NCBI RefSeq assembly: GCF_036850765.1
Contig: NC_089490.1
Location: forward strand, 129,236,522-129,300,521
Source: Saccopteryx bilineata
Lineage: Eukaryota; Chordata; Mammalia; Chiroptera; Emballonuridae
DNA: 64,000 nt
Reading direction: 5' to 3'
Position numbers and translations under genes: made by a program. Positions 10,971 to 22,577 of the stretch are shown piece by piece. Each line of letters starts with the position of its first letter. The first letter of the stretch is position 1. The notes below the pieces were generated by a model. It ran no database searches and was not told where the DNA came from. It saw only the letters and a program-made list of their open reading frames with translations.

Positions 10971-11360
10971 TTTTTTGTTTTTTTTTTTTTTTTCATTTTT
11001 CTGAAGCTGGAAACAGGGAGAGACAGTCAGACAGACTCCCGCATGCGCCCGACCCGGATCCACCCGGCACGCCCACCAGGGGGCGACGCTCTGCCCACCA
11101 GGGGGCGATGCTCTGCCCATCCTGGGCGTCGCCATGTTGCGACCCTCCTGGGTGTCGCCATATTGCAACCAGAGCCACTCTAGCGCCTGGGTCAGAGGCC
11201 ACAGAGCCATCCCCAGCGCCCGGGCCATCTTTTGCTCCAATGGAGCCTTGGCTGCGGGAGGGGAAGAGAGACAGAGAGGAAGGCGCGGCGGAGGGGTGGA
11301 GAAGCAAATGGGCGCTTCTCCTATGTGCCCTGGCCGGGAATCGAACCGGGGTCCTCCGCT
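10971..11360 (-). mobile_element. SINE-B, 5'-truncated
   Basis: It begins with a T-run at the repeat created by the neighbouring SINE-A and lacks about the first 45 bases of its head (it stops inside the B-box region at about 11360). The TSD CACTCAGTTT is at 10961-10970 and 11361-11370, so it inserted next to an existing SINE. Confidence 0.9.
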
Positions 11361-11370
11361 CACTCAGTTT

Positions 11371-11850
11371 TAATCCCCAACTTCGGGCCTTCCTAATTCT
11401 CTCACAGTATGGTTCTTTTCTTAATTTGTTAACTTTATTATTTCCTCCTTTCTGTCAAAAGTTTAGCTAAATTTTGGTTTTTTCTGATATAAGCAAGAAA
11501 AGTAATACTTGCATTTTATGCTAAATGCTGTCTTAGAATGCCAGAAGTTTCTATGTATACTTTATTTTCATTAAGTTCTGAATTATATCCTGATCTGTTA
11601 TGATTTCACATTGATCCCTGAGTTGTCTCTAATGTGTTGGGTTTTTAATATTCAAATTTATTAATTTTACCCTGAATGTGCAACACAAGATGTTCTGAAT
11701 TAGAGACAGATTTATTACTGTCTCTAATTATAGAGCAAGGTAAGTACATTCCTCTGCTCCTTTGACCCAGCCTCAGCCTCGGGGCTCTGTGATGAGTCCT
11801 GGGATTTATTTTCCTACACAACTGAGAAAAGCGTCAAATGAAAACATATC
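11371..11850. other. Gene-free; probable old LINE-1 antisense
   Basis: AT-rich text resembling LINE-1 ORF2 antisense (for example the TTAAGTTCTGAATTATATCC area). No gene seen. Confidence 0.35.
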
Positions 11851-11854
11851 CATA

Positions 11855-13975
11855 AACATGGGGGTGCATTTCTTTTCTTGAGTCAGTGATATGGTGTTCT
11901 TGGGATATATTCCTAAAAGAGGGATGGCTGGTGTAAAGCCAGAAGCCAGGGCCAAGGCCACCATCACAGCCACCCGGCCCATGCAGGTTCGCATAGGATT
12001 CGGACAGTCGGTAAAGAAACAACGGAGCCACAAACTGATAGGCCATTTTCTTTAATTCTAGCTTGCACCCAGCGGGCAAGTAAAAACACACACTGGGCTC
12101 CAAAACCCACTCACATTCAGTGCTCACAAAGCCACTGACTTATCTGAGTTTCCTAGAATCAAAGGTTTCTAGCTCACCAGCCTTATTCTCCTCAGTTCCC
12201 CATCTCCTTCCTTATCCCAGATACAAACTCTGTACAAGCTGGCATCTCACTCAGCACTCCGCCATCTTGGCTGCTTCTCCTGGCCTACTCCATGTGGCCT
12301 CCTTCTGCTGCTGGCTCTACTCTCTCCTCTAATGATAATCTCAGGAACCAAGAGGGCAAACTCCCGTTTTGCCCCCACTTTATACTGTAGCTTCACAACC
12401 TCTAATCCAATATACAAAGTAGGGAAGTCTCTAATACAAAGTCACCTCTCTGAGGCATGATTGGATTGTACCACCCCACATCAAAAAGGGTGGGAAAGGC
12501 TTAATCCCAAAACCAAGCCCCAGGCTACAAGGATTCTCAACACACATTAATATCACCTGGGCGACGGCCTCACGTGGGCAGCGCCGTTTTTAACAAAGTG
12601 AGCATAATACATTTTATCTGCCCAACAGCTGGGTCAAAAGGCAGTTTGATTTTTAATTTTTTGAGGAATCTCCATACTGTTTTCCACAGTGGCTGCACCA
12701 GTCTGCATTCCCACCAGCAGTGCAGGAGGGTTCCCTTTTCTCCACATCCTCGCACACCTATCGTGTGTTGTTTTGCTAATGAACGTCATTCTGACTGGTG
12801 TGAGGTGATATCTCATTGTGGTTTTAATTTGCATTTCTCTAATGATTAGTGATATTGAACATCTTTTCATCTATTGGCCATCTGTATGTCCTCTTTGGAG
12901 AAGTGTCTATTCATTTCTTTTGCTCATTTTTTGATCGGATTGTTTACTGGTATTTTTTACAAGTTCTTTATAAATTTTGATTATTAACCCTTTATCAGAT
13001 GTGTTGTCAAATATGTTCTCCCATTGTGTGATTTGTCTTTTAATTCTGTTCATATTGTCTTTAGCTGTACAAAAGCTTTTTAGTTTGATATAGTCCCATT
13101 TGTTTATCTAGTCTTTTATTTCACTTGCTCGTGGAGAAAAATCAGCAAATATATTGCTGCGAGAGATGTCAGTGACCTTATTTCCTGTGTTTTCTTCTAA
13201 GATGCTTATGGTTTCATAACTTACATTTAAGTCTTTTATCCACTTTGAGTTTATTTTTGTGAATGGTGTAAGTCGATGGTCTAATTTCATTTTTTTGCAG
13301 GTAGCTGTCCAATTTTCCAAAACCATTTATTAAAGAGACTATCTTTACTCCATTGTATGCTCTTACCTCCTTTGTCAAATATCAATTGTCCATAAAGGTG
13401 TGGGTTTATTTCTGGGTTCTCTGTTCTGTCCCATTAATCTGTATGCTTGTTCTTATGCCAGTACCAAGCTGTTTTGAGTACAATGGTCTTGTAGTATAAC
13501 TTGGTATCAGGAAGTGGCAGCATTGTTCACAATAGTGAAGATCTAGAAACAGCCCAAGTGTCCGTCAGTGGACGAATGGATTAAAAACTGTGGTACATAT
13601 ATACAATGAAATACTATGGGGTCACGAAAAAGGAAATATTACCTTTTCAACAATGTGGATGGACTTGGAAACTATTATGTTAACTGAAGTAAGCCAAGCA
13701 GAGAAAGAAAAAGATCATATGACCTCACTCATTTGAGGAATCCAATGAACAATGTGAACTGAGGAACAGAACTGAGACAGAGGAGGGATCAAAAGGACCA
13801 GAGGAAAAGAGAACAGAGGGAAAGGGGATGATAGGGTGGAATAAACCTGAAGGGAAGGGGGAGGGAGATTTTGGGAGGGGGTCTAGGGAGATGTTGAGGG
13901 GAATACGGGGTAGGGGGGATGCATTTGGGGCAACACTAGAATCTATGTAAACACAATAAATTAAAAAAAAATCCA
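11855..13975 (+). mobile_element. LINE-1 3' portion with inverted 5' arm (twin-priming type)
   Basis: From about 11855 to 13516 the sequence is LINE-1 ORF2 in antisense. From about 13517 to 13975 it is the next part of LINE-1 in sense (starting GCAGCATTGTTCACAATAGT), with the 3' UTR and an A-rich end. The two parts meet almost without loss: the antisense arm ends at text just upstream of where the sense arm begins. This is the known product of twin priming during reverse transcription. A solo LTR (11932-12627) interrupts the inverted arm. No clear TSD for the LINE. Confidence 0.85.
11932..12627 (-). mobile_element. LTR1 solo LTR, nested in LINE-1
   Basis: A 696-bp LTR, read on the minus strand from TGTTGGGCAG to TTTACA. 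The TSD GCTGG is at 11927-11931 and 12628-12632. The empty site is predictable from LINE-1 itself (another LINE-1 copy at 45590-45605 reads GATAGCTGGGTCAAAAGG without an insert), which confirms the boundaries. No internal retroviral sequence, so it is a solo LTR. Confidence 0.93.
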
Positions 13976-15138
13976 AATGTAGATAGGAAAAGACTAGTTG
14001 AAAAACAGCTGCAATAGGGAGAGAGGAACTACTGCAATAGGGCAGAAAGACTAAGGCAATAGGAAGAATGCTCTAAGCATAAGATCCGTAGCATCTCAAA
14101 GATGATGTGAAAAGGGACTTTTTTTTTAACAGGAAGAAGTAAACAGGCTAGAAAACTCTGGGTGTGAAGGACATGAGCGGGTGACATAATGGGAAAATGG
14201 ATCAGGGAATGTCTTTTTTTTTTTTTTTTTTTTTTGGTGCTCAATCTTAAGGTGTCATTGAGGAGGAACTACTCCACATTCCAATACAAGGGCCTACGGG
14301 GGGAAATCCTACAGTCTGATCAAATTAAAGGACATTTTGTCCAGACTGGTCTGAGGGACAGTTAAATTACTTTTAAGACAAAGAGTGAGAATTTTGAGGG
14401 TCGGGATCTGTAAACAAAGGAGTAATGCACACATCTTATTTTAGTCATAGAGGAAAAGGTAATTCTTTGCCTTAGGTCATTCTCTGGGATAACAGTAGTT
14501 TGAAAGGGTTTCTTAACTATTACTGTTTTCCAGGAACACAGGGTTCAAGTCAACTATCAGAGGCCAGGCATCCCATAGGCAATGGGCAGGGAGATGGCTT
14601 GGGGATTGTTTTATATGCCACACTACTACCTCTCTACCTTTAGCAGGTCTTGAGTGGGAATATCCTTTCTGGCATTTGTGTGGGGGACAATTCCAAGTGT
14701 ACGGGATGCCCATCCCAATAATCTATTCACATAAAAACCATGACCACAGTCCGGCATACTGGTCTCAAGAACCCTACTCATAATGTTGTATTATTACATT
14801 TACAACACTAGTTACTTTGCCCAGACCTCCAGTTGAATTCAGGTGCCCGTCTCCCCACTGGACCAAGTATAACAATTACTTGGGGACCTATATCCAACAA
14901 AGCCATGAAGGTTTGTATCCCTAGCTTCCCTGACGTCTCCAGAAGATTCCAGTAGGGCATAGGGTCTACAGTCCTTTGGGGAGAGAGAGACAATGGCGCC
15001 ACTTCTCAGGATTTTTCTCCTTAAATAGCTTGCAGGACATCTGGTCCTGTCAGAAAGGTCAAGAGAGACATTTGGTCCATGCCAACCCACCTACCTAATC
15101 CCCACGTGCCACTAGTTCCTGTGGCAAGGAAGGTTATT
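13976..15138. other. Unassigned, no intact gene
   Basis: A T-run at 14214-14236 and moderately GC-balanced sequence between 14240 and 15130. It lies directly next to an LTR and could be old retroviral internal sequence, but I recognise no domain. Open frames here are under 110 codons and unconvincing. Confidence 0.35.
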
Positions 15139-15143
15139 ATTGG

Positions 15144-15462
15144 TGTGGGGCAGCTATGTTAGCAAGCAAGCACTTTGCTTGACTAGCGGATGAGCACCTG
15201 GCAGAGGCACATGTGCACAGCCTACATAACGCCAGGGGTGCTTGTGCTCAGGAGAGATGGGGGATTGTGGATGGCGGGTTGCCTGCCCACCGTGAGGGGC
15301 CATTCTTGCTATTTATGGTCTGGAGGTTTCCCCTGCCTGTGTGCTTGCCCACCGTTGTGATTTTATTAAACCAAATGGCTCTAATGTTTTTTGGTCTGAA
15401 GTTTCTTTACCATCTGCCTGAATCCAGGGTGGACCTGCCTGGCCTCAGCCACCAGCATTACA
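15144..15462 (+). mobile_element. LTR5 solo LTR (319 bp)
   Basis: Starts TGTGGGGCAGCTATG and ends AGCATTACA, with a perfect 5-bp TSD ATTGG at 15139-15143 and 15463-15467. An ATTAAA polyadenylation-type signal lies near 15365. Its 3' part (CTGCCTGAATCCAGGGTGGA area) resembles the 3' part of LTR1, so the two may be distant relatives. This copy is the only one in the window. Confidence 0.8.
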
Positions 15463-15531
15463 ATTGGCAATATAGACACAATTATTGGATCATTAAAACA
15501 ATGGAATTTTTTATATATTAATCCTGTAGAG

Positions 15532-15879
15532 CAGGGGTAGTCAACCTCTTTATACCTACCGCCTACTTTTGTATCTGTTAGTAGTAAAATTTTCTAACCG
15601 CCCACCAGTTCCACAGTAATGGTGATTTATAAAGTAGGGAAGTAACTTTACTTTATAAAATTTATAAAGCAGTTACAGCAAGTTAAAGCATATAAAAATA
15701 ATTACTTACAAAGTACTTTATGTCAGATTTTTGCTAAGTTTGGCAGAAAAAATCTTTATAAAACAACTCACTATAGTAAAATCTATCTTTTTATTTATAC
15801 TTTGGTTACTCCGCTACTGCCCACCATGAAAGCTGGAACGCCCACTAGTGGGTGGTAGGGACCAGGTTGACTACCACTG
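15532..15879 (+). mobile_element. Non-autonomous hAT element (type 3)
   Basis: Starts CAGGGGTAGTCAACC and ends GGTTGACTACCACTG, which are inverted repeats of each other. The flanking 8-mers CTGTAGAG (15524-15531) and TTGTAGAC (15880-15887) agree at 6 of 8, consistent with an aged hAT TSD. Internal 300 bp has no coding potential. Confidence 0.8.
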
Positions 15880-15895
15880 TTGTAGACCAAAAGAA

Positions 15896-16090
15896 CAAAT
15901 AAATGTTATGAACTATTTGAACCCAGAAATTTTCTAAGTATGAATGTTTTAGACAAGACCAAATATCAAGGACTATTCAGGACAGACCAAATATGCTCAG
16001 GGATATTTTCAATAGGACCAAATAACAAGGGCCTTCTGGCATGAACCAAGTATCTCTGTGGACATTTTAGACAGGACCAAATGTCTGATA
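15896..16090 (+). repeat. Degenerate tandem ACCAAAT repeats
   Basis: GACCAAAT-like words recur near 15957, 15984, 16016, 16042 and 16075, spaced about 27-33 bases apart, with AGGACTATT/GGATATTTT-like text between. This is a weak minisatellite. The rest up to 16315 shows nothing. Confidence 0.45.
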
Positions 16091-16332
16091 ATTCTTAAAA
16101 CAATTTATATCTGGGTAAAAGGAAGGGAGGACTAGATCAGGGGATGCTAGACAAAAACATTGTTTTTGGTCCTCCCAAAGCTATTCACTAGGCAGCAAGA
16201 TCATCACTGACTATCCATTTATTTCAGCTGAGAATCTCCTGATCCAATACACATATCCATAAAATGATGGCTAAGAGAAGCTGGTATATATAACCTTCAA
16301 GAATTTTGTTATATAATCTTTATGAGTATTTC

Positions 16333-16677
16333 TTTTTTTTAATAAATCTTTTTATTTTTTTACAGTGACAGAGAGTCAGAGAGAGGGATAGATAGGGACA
16401 GACAGACAGGAACAGAGAGAGATGAGAAGCACCAACATTAGTTTTTCGTTGCGACACCTTAGTTGTTCATTGACTGCTTCCTCGTATGTGCCTTGACCAT
16501 GGGCTGCAGCAGACTGAGTAACTGCTTGCTCGAGCCAACGACATTGGGTCCAAGCTGGTGAGGTTTTGCTCAAACTAGATGAGCCTGCACTCAAGCTGGT
16601 GACCTCGGGGTCTCAAACCTGGGTCCTCCACATCCCAGTCCGACACTCTATCCACTGCGCCACTGCCCGGTCAGGCC
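16333..16677 (-). mobile_element. SINE-A insertion
   Basis: Reverse-oriented copy. The TSD ATCTTTATGAGTATTTC (16316-16332) matches 16678-16694 with one mismatch. Confidence 0.93.
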
Positions 16678-16777
16678 ATCTTTATGAATATTTCAGAATG
16701 GGTGTCTTTTTTCTACAATACCTTAAACTGAGGGGGGGGGGGGGGAGGGAGACAATATCAAATACAAAAAATTTGCT

Positions 16778-16935
16778 CTGGCCAGGTAATTTGGTTAGAG
16801 CGTCATCCTGATATACCAAGGTTGTGGGTTCAATCCCTTGTTAGGGCACATACAAAAATCAACCAGTGAACGCATAAATAAGTGGAAAAACAAACTGATA
16901 TTTCTTTCTTTCTTTCTTTCCCTTCCTCTACTCAA
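16778..16935 (+). mobile_element. SINE-D (Ves-like) old copy
   Basis: CTCTGGCCAGGTAATTTGGT head, GGTTCAATCCCT B box, then CAACCAGTGAACGCATAAAT and a TTTCTTTC tail. More diverged than types A-C. Followed by an (AT)n run at 16949-16966. Confidence 0.7.
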
Positions 16936-17167
16936 AAAAATGTATAATTAATATATATATATATATACCTGTACATAAATTTCTTTCAGAAAGGGATATT
17001 TTAACAGCAGTCAATGTACCAGCTTAAGGTTGCAATTTTTCTTACTTATCCTGTGTTGAATAGGCTTCAGTATTTCAAAGATTACTTTCTTTTATGGTTC
17101 TTTATCTGCTAGAAATCTCATGTCAGTATGTAAAAATAAAATGCATTTAAAGCAATGTAAGACAATA

Positions 17168-17322
17168 GGCTGACCTGTGGTTGCACAGTGGCTAAAGTGT
17201 TGATCTGGAACGCTGAGGTCACCAGTTTGAAACCCTGGGCTTGCCTGGTCAAGGCATATATGGGAGTTGAGGCTTCTTGCCCTTCCCCCACCCCTACCCT
17301 CTCTAAAGTGAATAAATTTTTT
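17168..17322 (+). mobile_element. SINE-C, older copy
   Basis: GGCTGACCTGTGGTTGCACA head with many substitutions and a shortened CT-rich body. No TSD recognised. Confidence 0.85.
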
Positions 17323-17423
17323 AAAATGTCAAACATTTTAAATATCTATTAGTATAACATTTAATTTAACTTTAAGTTAATGATTCTATAAATTATATTA
17401 TAGGAGTTAAAAAGTGCTACTAA

Positions 17424-17560
17424 GCCTGACCTGTGGTGGCGCAGTGGATAAAGCGTCGACCTGGAAATGCTGAGATCGCCAGTTTGAAACCCTGGGCTTG
17501 CCTGGTCAAGGCACATATCGGAGTTGATGCTTCCAGCTTCTCCCCCCTTCTCTCTCTCTG

Positions 17561-17615
<55 letters not shown>

Positions 17616-17658
17616 CCTCTCCTCTCTAAAAATGAATATTAAAAAAAATTTTTAAAAA
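17424..17658 (+). mobile_element. SINE-C insertion with long (CT)n
   Basis: Near-consensus copy. The pyrimidine tract has expanded to a (TC)n microsatellite at about 17560-17615. The TSD GTGCTACTAA is present on both sides (17414-17423 and 17660-17669). Confidence 0.93.
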
Positions 17659-17769
17659 GGTGCTACTAAGCAGTATTTTTCAAGAACTGTGGAAGAGCTT
17701 GATTATGATAGGAATAACAGGTAATACATCTCTACTGTTCTTGCTTTTAAAAACAAAACAAAACTCTAG

Positions 17770-18131
17770 GCCTGACCAAGCAGTGGCGCAGTGGATAGAG
17801 CATTGGACTGGGATGTGGAAGGACCCAGGTTCGAGACCCTGCGGTCACCAGCTTGAGCACGGGATCATCTGGTTTGAGCAAAAGCTCACCAGCTTGGACC
17901 CAAGGTCGCTGGCTCAAGCAAGGGGTTACTCAGTCTGCTGAAGGATGCAGTCAAGGCACATATGAGAAAGCAATCAATGAACAACTAAGGTGTTGCAACG
18001 CGCAATGAAAAACTAATGATTGGTGCTTCTCATCTCTCCATTCCTGTCTGTCTGTCCCTGTCTATCCCTCTCTCTGACTCTCTCTCTGCCTCTGTAAAAC
18101 AAACAAACAAAAAAACAAAAAAAAAAAAACC
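17770..18131 (+). mobile_element. SINE-A insertion
   Basis: Near full length, ending in (AAAC)n/A-run. A TSD is only approximate (AAACAAAACTCTA versus CCCAACTCT). Confidence 0.9.
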
Positions 18132-19217
18132 CAACTCTGGATACGTAACAGATTGCTGGAAATTTAGCTCAGGATATCCTTGATATGTAGCCTCTGGAGC
18201 TAGAACCAATTACAATGTGAAACACCTTTTAACTCCAGCTTTCTCATGGAGATAATTATTAGACTCAAGGAGATCCAAGAGCTGGGTCAGTAATCATATT
18301 GAATAACGCACAAGTGTCAGCACTACAAACTAAGGTGCAATACAGAAAATCATATTGAAGTAACTGATGTAGTGGATGTATGTTATGGTTAGGTTTCAAC
18401 GTAGCAATGAAGATGAAGTTAACAAGATCAGAAGACAAGGCTTTGAAATAAAAAGAATAAGAAGGAATACATGACTCAGGAAACATGCTTCACTGCTGAA
18501 ATTAAAGGGAAGAATAAAAAGAAGCAGGTGAAAAGTTATGGAGAAAAAAGTAATTCTGAATGAAGAAAAATTCTTGCAATAGAATGGAAATTCCATAGAC
18601 AGAGAAGAGGGTTTCTTAATAGAACCAAGTACAGAGATGAAGTAAAATGGCTATGAGGTTCTGAAAAAAAAGTTTCCATAAAAGTGACCTAATTCACACT
18701 AATTCTCTTTGTTTCTTAAATGCAACAGGGTTTCAGAAACTTTCCCTGCTCAAGCTCCAAACTTCTATAATGTGACCTCCAAAGAGTCTAAAGGATAGCC
18801 ACCGAAACCGAAACGGCCTGTATCTCTGCACTTAGCCACCTCTCCTCTGGCTCGAGGGTTTTTATTTGTAAAAAGACTGTAAAAATATGACAATAATAAA
18901 TATAGAAATTATGTCACAAAAGAATTGTATAGTATATCTGTTTAATTATATTATAATCATTAATGCAATAGCTGCCTCAATTTCACTCAAATAATAAAAA
19001 TGATGACATAATGATGGTTTAAAGCTGGTTCAATCACAATTTTACAGGCTAATTTATCAAGAGTGAAAATAGAAAACTATTAAAATAGCTAAAAAGATAA
19101 CATGTTATAGTGCTTAATGTTTCTGTAACTCTTGGTAAGGCTTACATCTAAATCTGATGCAGAACTCTTAATGGCATTCAAACAGTTCTTTTCTCATCCA
19201 CACGGTATACATGAGTA
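18132..19217 (-). other. MED21 3' flank, includes its 3' UTR
   Basis: Downstream of the MED21 stop codon. AATAAA-type signals on the minus strand (TTTATT on the plus strand) occur at several places, for example near 18861. I cannot tell which is used. No other gene or repeat recognised. Confidence 0.4.
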
Positions 19218-19394
19218 CTATGAGTCTGGAAGAGACTGGCTATGGGTGCTACTTCTTGTCTTCAGCTGTGACTGCGCAATATCAGCAAGTGCACTTTGTA
19301 TCTTCTCCAGAAGCATGTCCCCTCGATAAACAACATCCTCCAGACATGTAGCAGCTTCGTGGTTTTCTTCTTCTAGCTTATACAAGCTCGCAGC
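19218..19394 (-). CDS. MED21: MED21 coding exon 4 (last)
   Basis: It encodes residues 87-144, from [20 protein letters not shown] to the TAG at 19220-19218. The [19 protein letters not shown] stretch continues the long C-terminal helix that forms the coiled coil with MED7 in known Mediator structures. The tail [14 protein letters not shown] is the conserved end of the family. The acceptor is ...TCTTACAAAG just above 19394, in frame with the end of exon 3. No premature stop. Confidence 0.97.
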   Translation of the reverse strand, partial: AASLYKLEEENHEAATCLEDVVYRGDMLLEKIQSALADIAQSQLKTRSSTHSQSLPDS

Positions 19395-19597
19395 CTTTGT
19401 AAGACACAAATTTAAAACTCTTTTGAGGAATGAAAACTTGGAGATTAATAACAACAGCTGAGAAGGAAAGACACTGAAGTATTTACTTTTTAATCTAGAT
19501 GACATGAAACTATTGTGGTAGATCTTTCAGTGGCAAAATTCTAAAATAAAGAAACTATTACAAGTTTTCCCTATATGAATTCATTAAAACCATGAAT

Positions 19598-19599
19598 TT

Positions 19600-19630
<31 letters not shown>

Positions 19631-19821
19631 TACGAGAGGAGAGAGAGAGAAAGAGAGAAGTGGGGAGGAGCAGGAAGCATCAACTCCCATATGTGCCTTG
19701 ATCAGGCAAGCCCAGGATTTTAAACTAGCGCCCTCAGTGTTGCAGGTCAATGCTTTATCCACTGCACCACCACAAGTCAGGCCTTTTTTTTTTTTTCTTT
19801 TAGAAAGGAGAGAGAGAGAAC
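19598..19821 (-). mobile_element. SINE-C, compound tail
   Basis: Full-length reverse copy at about 19598-19781, plus an extra T-run/AGAAAGGAGAGAG piece to 19821, the 3' end of a second copy. The TSD ACCATGAAT flanks the whole (19589-19597 and 19822-19830). Located just upstream of MED21 exon 4, in intron 3. Confidence 0.9.
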
Positions 19822-20164
19822 ACCATGAATATGCAAATAGAGATCTCTAGATGTTTACATGACTCCCTTCCGCACTGCTCTTGGACACTATTATTCTATT
19901 CCAGATGCAGAATGCCACCCTCCTCTCATTCTTTGCTAGGTAAGAACCTAAACTGAGGAAAATAGGAAATATCTTTATAACTCAAAACTGGACAGCTATA
20001 TGTACATATTCATGAAATCTTTAACAGATTACACTAATTCAAAATGAATGAAACTTATTTAATCTTAAACTTAAAATATTATAACAAACAGTTATATTAT
20101 AATCTATCTCCTTCAATGCAAAATTCCCTATTTGCAGAGTACTCAAAGGAAAAGAGATTTTTAC

Positions 20165-20265
20165 CTGTAAAGCAGCTGTAGATTCTTCACTTGGCAAGGA
20201 ATCTATCAAAACATCAATGTCTTTTGCTGTGCGTGCAATCAGAGCTGCAAAAAGCTGGGCATATT
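20165..20265 (-). CDS. MED21: MED21 coding exon 3
   Basis: 101 bp. It completes a glutamate codon split with exon 2, then reads [20 protein letters not shown] and ends ESTAALQ. The acceptor is TTTCTCCAG and the donor GTAAAA. This helical part is the most conserved piece of the family, from yeast SRB7 to mammals. Splice phases agree with both neighbours. Confidence 0.97.
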
Positions 20266-20823
20266 CTGGAGAAAGATACTACTAATTAGGATACTGGAGA
20301 AGCTCAAGTTTTCAGAAACAGAAATTAAACATTAAGTTAATAAAACCAGAAAAATTTATATAACTTTTTCTATAGTAGGTCTCTAATGATTAATTTTAAC
20401 ACATCAATCTCATTACATGAGTGAGAATTACCTTTAATATTAACTCAAATTGGGAATTAACCATATTCTATATTACTTATTAGGATAATATGGTATTGAC
20501 TTGAATAAAAGATCTGTAAATGAGATGCCTTCCTTACTAAGATCCCAGAAGTAAAATTCAGTTAAATTCATACAAATTTTCCTCTAAAGGAGTAACAATC
20601 TCTTATTTGACATGTAATGTCATAATTAACTATGTGATATATGTAATGATATATCAAATTGACTATAACAAATTCATTTTCTTTATGACAAAGCTTGCAG
20701 TAATATTCTCAAACAACAGTATTTTTAGAAAGCCATCAATAAGCTGAATTTCTCAATAAATCTATTTTGAAAAGATGACAAGTAACAGAGTCAAACTAAG
20801 GGAAGCCAAAAAAATCTGTTTAC

Positions 20824-20938
20824 CTTCTGTAGGATTAGCCGGCTGGTCTTTGTTAACTGCTGTCTGAATGTTACTAAAAGAGGCAGGAGGACCGCATTGC
20901 TGCAACACGCCAATGGCATTACAAAACTGGTCTGCAAG
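20824..20938 (-). CDS. MED21: MED21 coding exon 2
   Basis: 115 bp. It reads [20 protein letters not shown] through [10 protein letters not shown], then one base of a split codon. The acceptor is ...GGCCTCAAG and the donor GTAAAC. The proline-rich linker between the first helix and the long C-terminal helix lies here. Confidence 0.97.
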
Positions 20939-21871
20939 CTTGAGGCCAAAGATTAGAAAGGATTATCAAGTTAGAAAGGATTTATCAAACTTAAGAATTT
21001 TACTGATAATGGCAACAAGTTTCTATAATGATCTTTCAGCAACATAATAAAACAGAAAAAAAGTAATTTAGGGAAAAAAAATTAGCCATTTATTAACAGT
21101 GACTAAAAGTTTTAATCATGCAAAGAAAATAGGTTTGGTAGCAATCTACTTGAAACAGTTAGATAAAATATAAAATCATCTTTCTTTCCTTCCCAAGGTA
21201 ACAGGATGACAAGACAAACATATGTCAATACTTGTTGCAAGCACAAGTAAGGATTTTTTTTTTTATATGTAAGTAAGGATTTTTGTTGGGTACTAATGGG
21301 AAAAAGCAAATTTGACCGGCAAGTATCTAAGTATGGGTCCAGGGTGAATAAAATACGTGCAATTCATGTACAAAGTATTGATCCTTTTTCTGTGACCAGC
21401 ATAGTTACAGTCTAAAGAAATAATGGGAAAAAGATAGCACCTTAGTATTTAGAAACGTTTTTCTTCATAATCGAAGTTTGCAAATTCCTGGTGCTCTCAA
21501 AGTATTTCTTAAGCAGTTTTGAAGATTTAGAATACTAATTCCTCACCAGCTCCAAACTTAAGACTCCTAGTCTCCCCACCAACTTCTATCAATAGTCCTG
21601 ACCTCTCATCAAATCTCAATTCCTTATTTTTAATCAATGAATATGCATTTCCAATAAACTTCTGCCATTATTTGAATGACTGAACTCAAAGTCAACTGTT
21701 TTCTTTGTTTAACATCTAATTTGTATTGAGATTCTCCTAGTTAATCAGTAGAACTTTAGACTCTTACTTTCCTTTCATCTTCAAATCCTGCTAATACTAC
21801 AAATCTTTCTCTTTTCCTTCTATCATTGCTGTTAGTTCAACCAAATATCTCACATAAGAATAGTTAAATTA

Positions 21872-22270
21872 CCTGGCCGGTTGGCTCAGCGGTAGAGCGT
21901 CGGCCTGGCGTGCGGGGGACCCGGGTTCGATTCCCAGCCAGGGCACATAGGAGAAGCGCCCATTTGCTTCTCCACCCCCCCCCCTTCCTCTCTGTCTCTT
22001 TCTTCCCCTCCCGCAGCCAAGGCTCCATTGGAGCAAAGATGGCCCGGGCGCTAGGGATGGCTCCTTGGCCTCTGCCCAGGCGCTAGAGTGGCTCTGGTCA
22101 CGGCAGAGCGACGCCCCGGAGGGGCAGAGCATCGCCCCCTGGTGGGCAGAGCTTCGCCCCTGGTGGGCGTGCCAGGTGGATCCCGGTGGGGTGCATGCGG
22201 CAGTCTGTCTGACTGTCTCTCCCCGTTTCCAGCTTCAGAAAAAATACAAAAAGAAAAAGAAAGAAAAAAA
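21872..22270 (+). mobile_element. SINE-B insertion
   Basis: The first bases of the head are missing (starts CCTGGCCGGTTGG). The TSD AAGAATAGTTAAATTA is perfect at 21856-21871 and 22271-22286. Confidence 0.95.
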
Positions 22271-22377
22271 AAGAATAGTTAAATTAGCTTCTTTACTGTT
22301 TTCTAGTTCACTAAGTTATTTTACTCCACTCAAAAATTTTGAGCGCAGCCAGCACGATCTTTCAAGATAAACCTCCA

Positions 22378-22560
22378 GGCCCTCGCCTGGCAGTTCAATT
22401 GGTTAAAGTGTCATCCCAAAGTGCCAAGGTTGTGAGTTTGATCCCTGGTCAGGGCATATGCAAGAATTAACCAATGAATGTATAAGTAAGTGGAAAAATA
22501 AATTGATGTTTGTCCCCTCCGCCGGTTCCTCTCTCTAAAATCAATAAAAATAAAATATTT
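22378..22560 (+). mobile_element. SINE-D (Ves-like)
   Basis: GCCCTCGCCTGGCAGTTCAA head, GAGTTTGATCCCTGGTCAGG B-box region, AACCAATGAATGTATAAGTA and a CTCTCTAAAATCAATAAAAA end. First of three SINEs stacked at one target whose word GATAAATCTCCA recurs between them. Confidence 0.85.
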
Positions 22561-22577
22561 TTAAAGATAAATCTCCA

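Larger units (their letters stand above)
19831..21855 (-). other. MED21 introns 3, 2 and start of 1, no repeats named
   Basis: Outside exons 2 and 3 this 2 kb is ordinary AT-rich intron. I see no other gene, RNA gene or recognisable insertion, unlike the flanking segments. Confidence 0.5.

Noticed and set aside
14513..15090. Possible retroviral frames left of the LTR at 15144
   Set aside because: Short frames without any domain I can recognise. Kept as unassigned.
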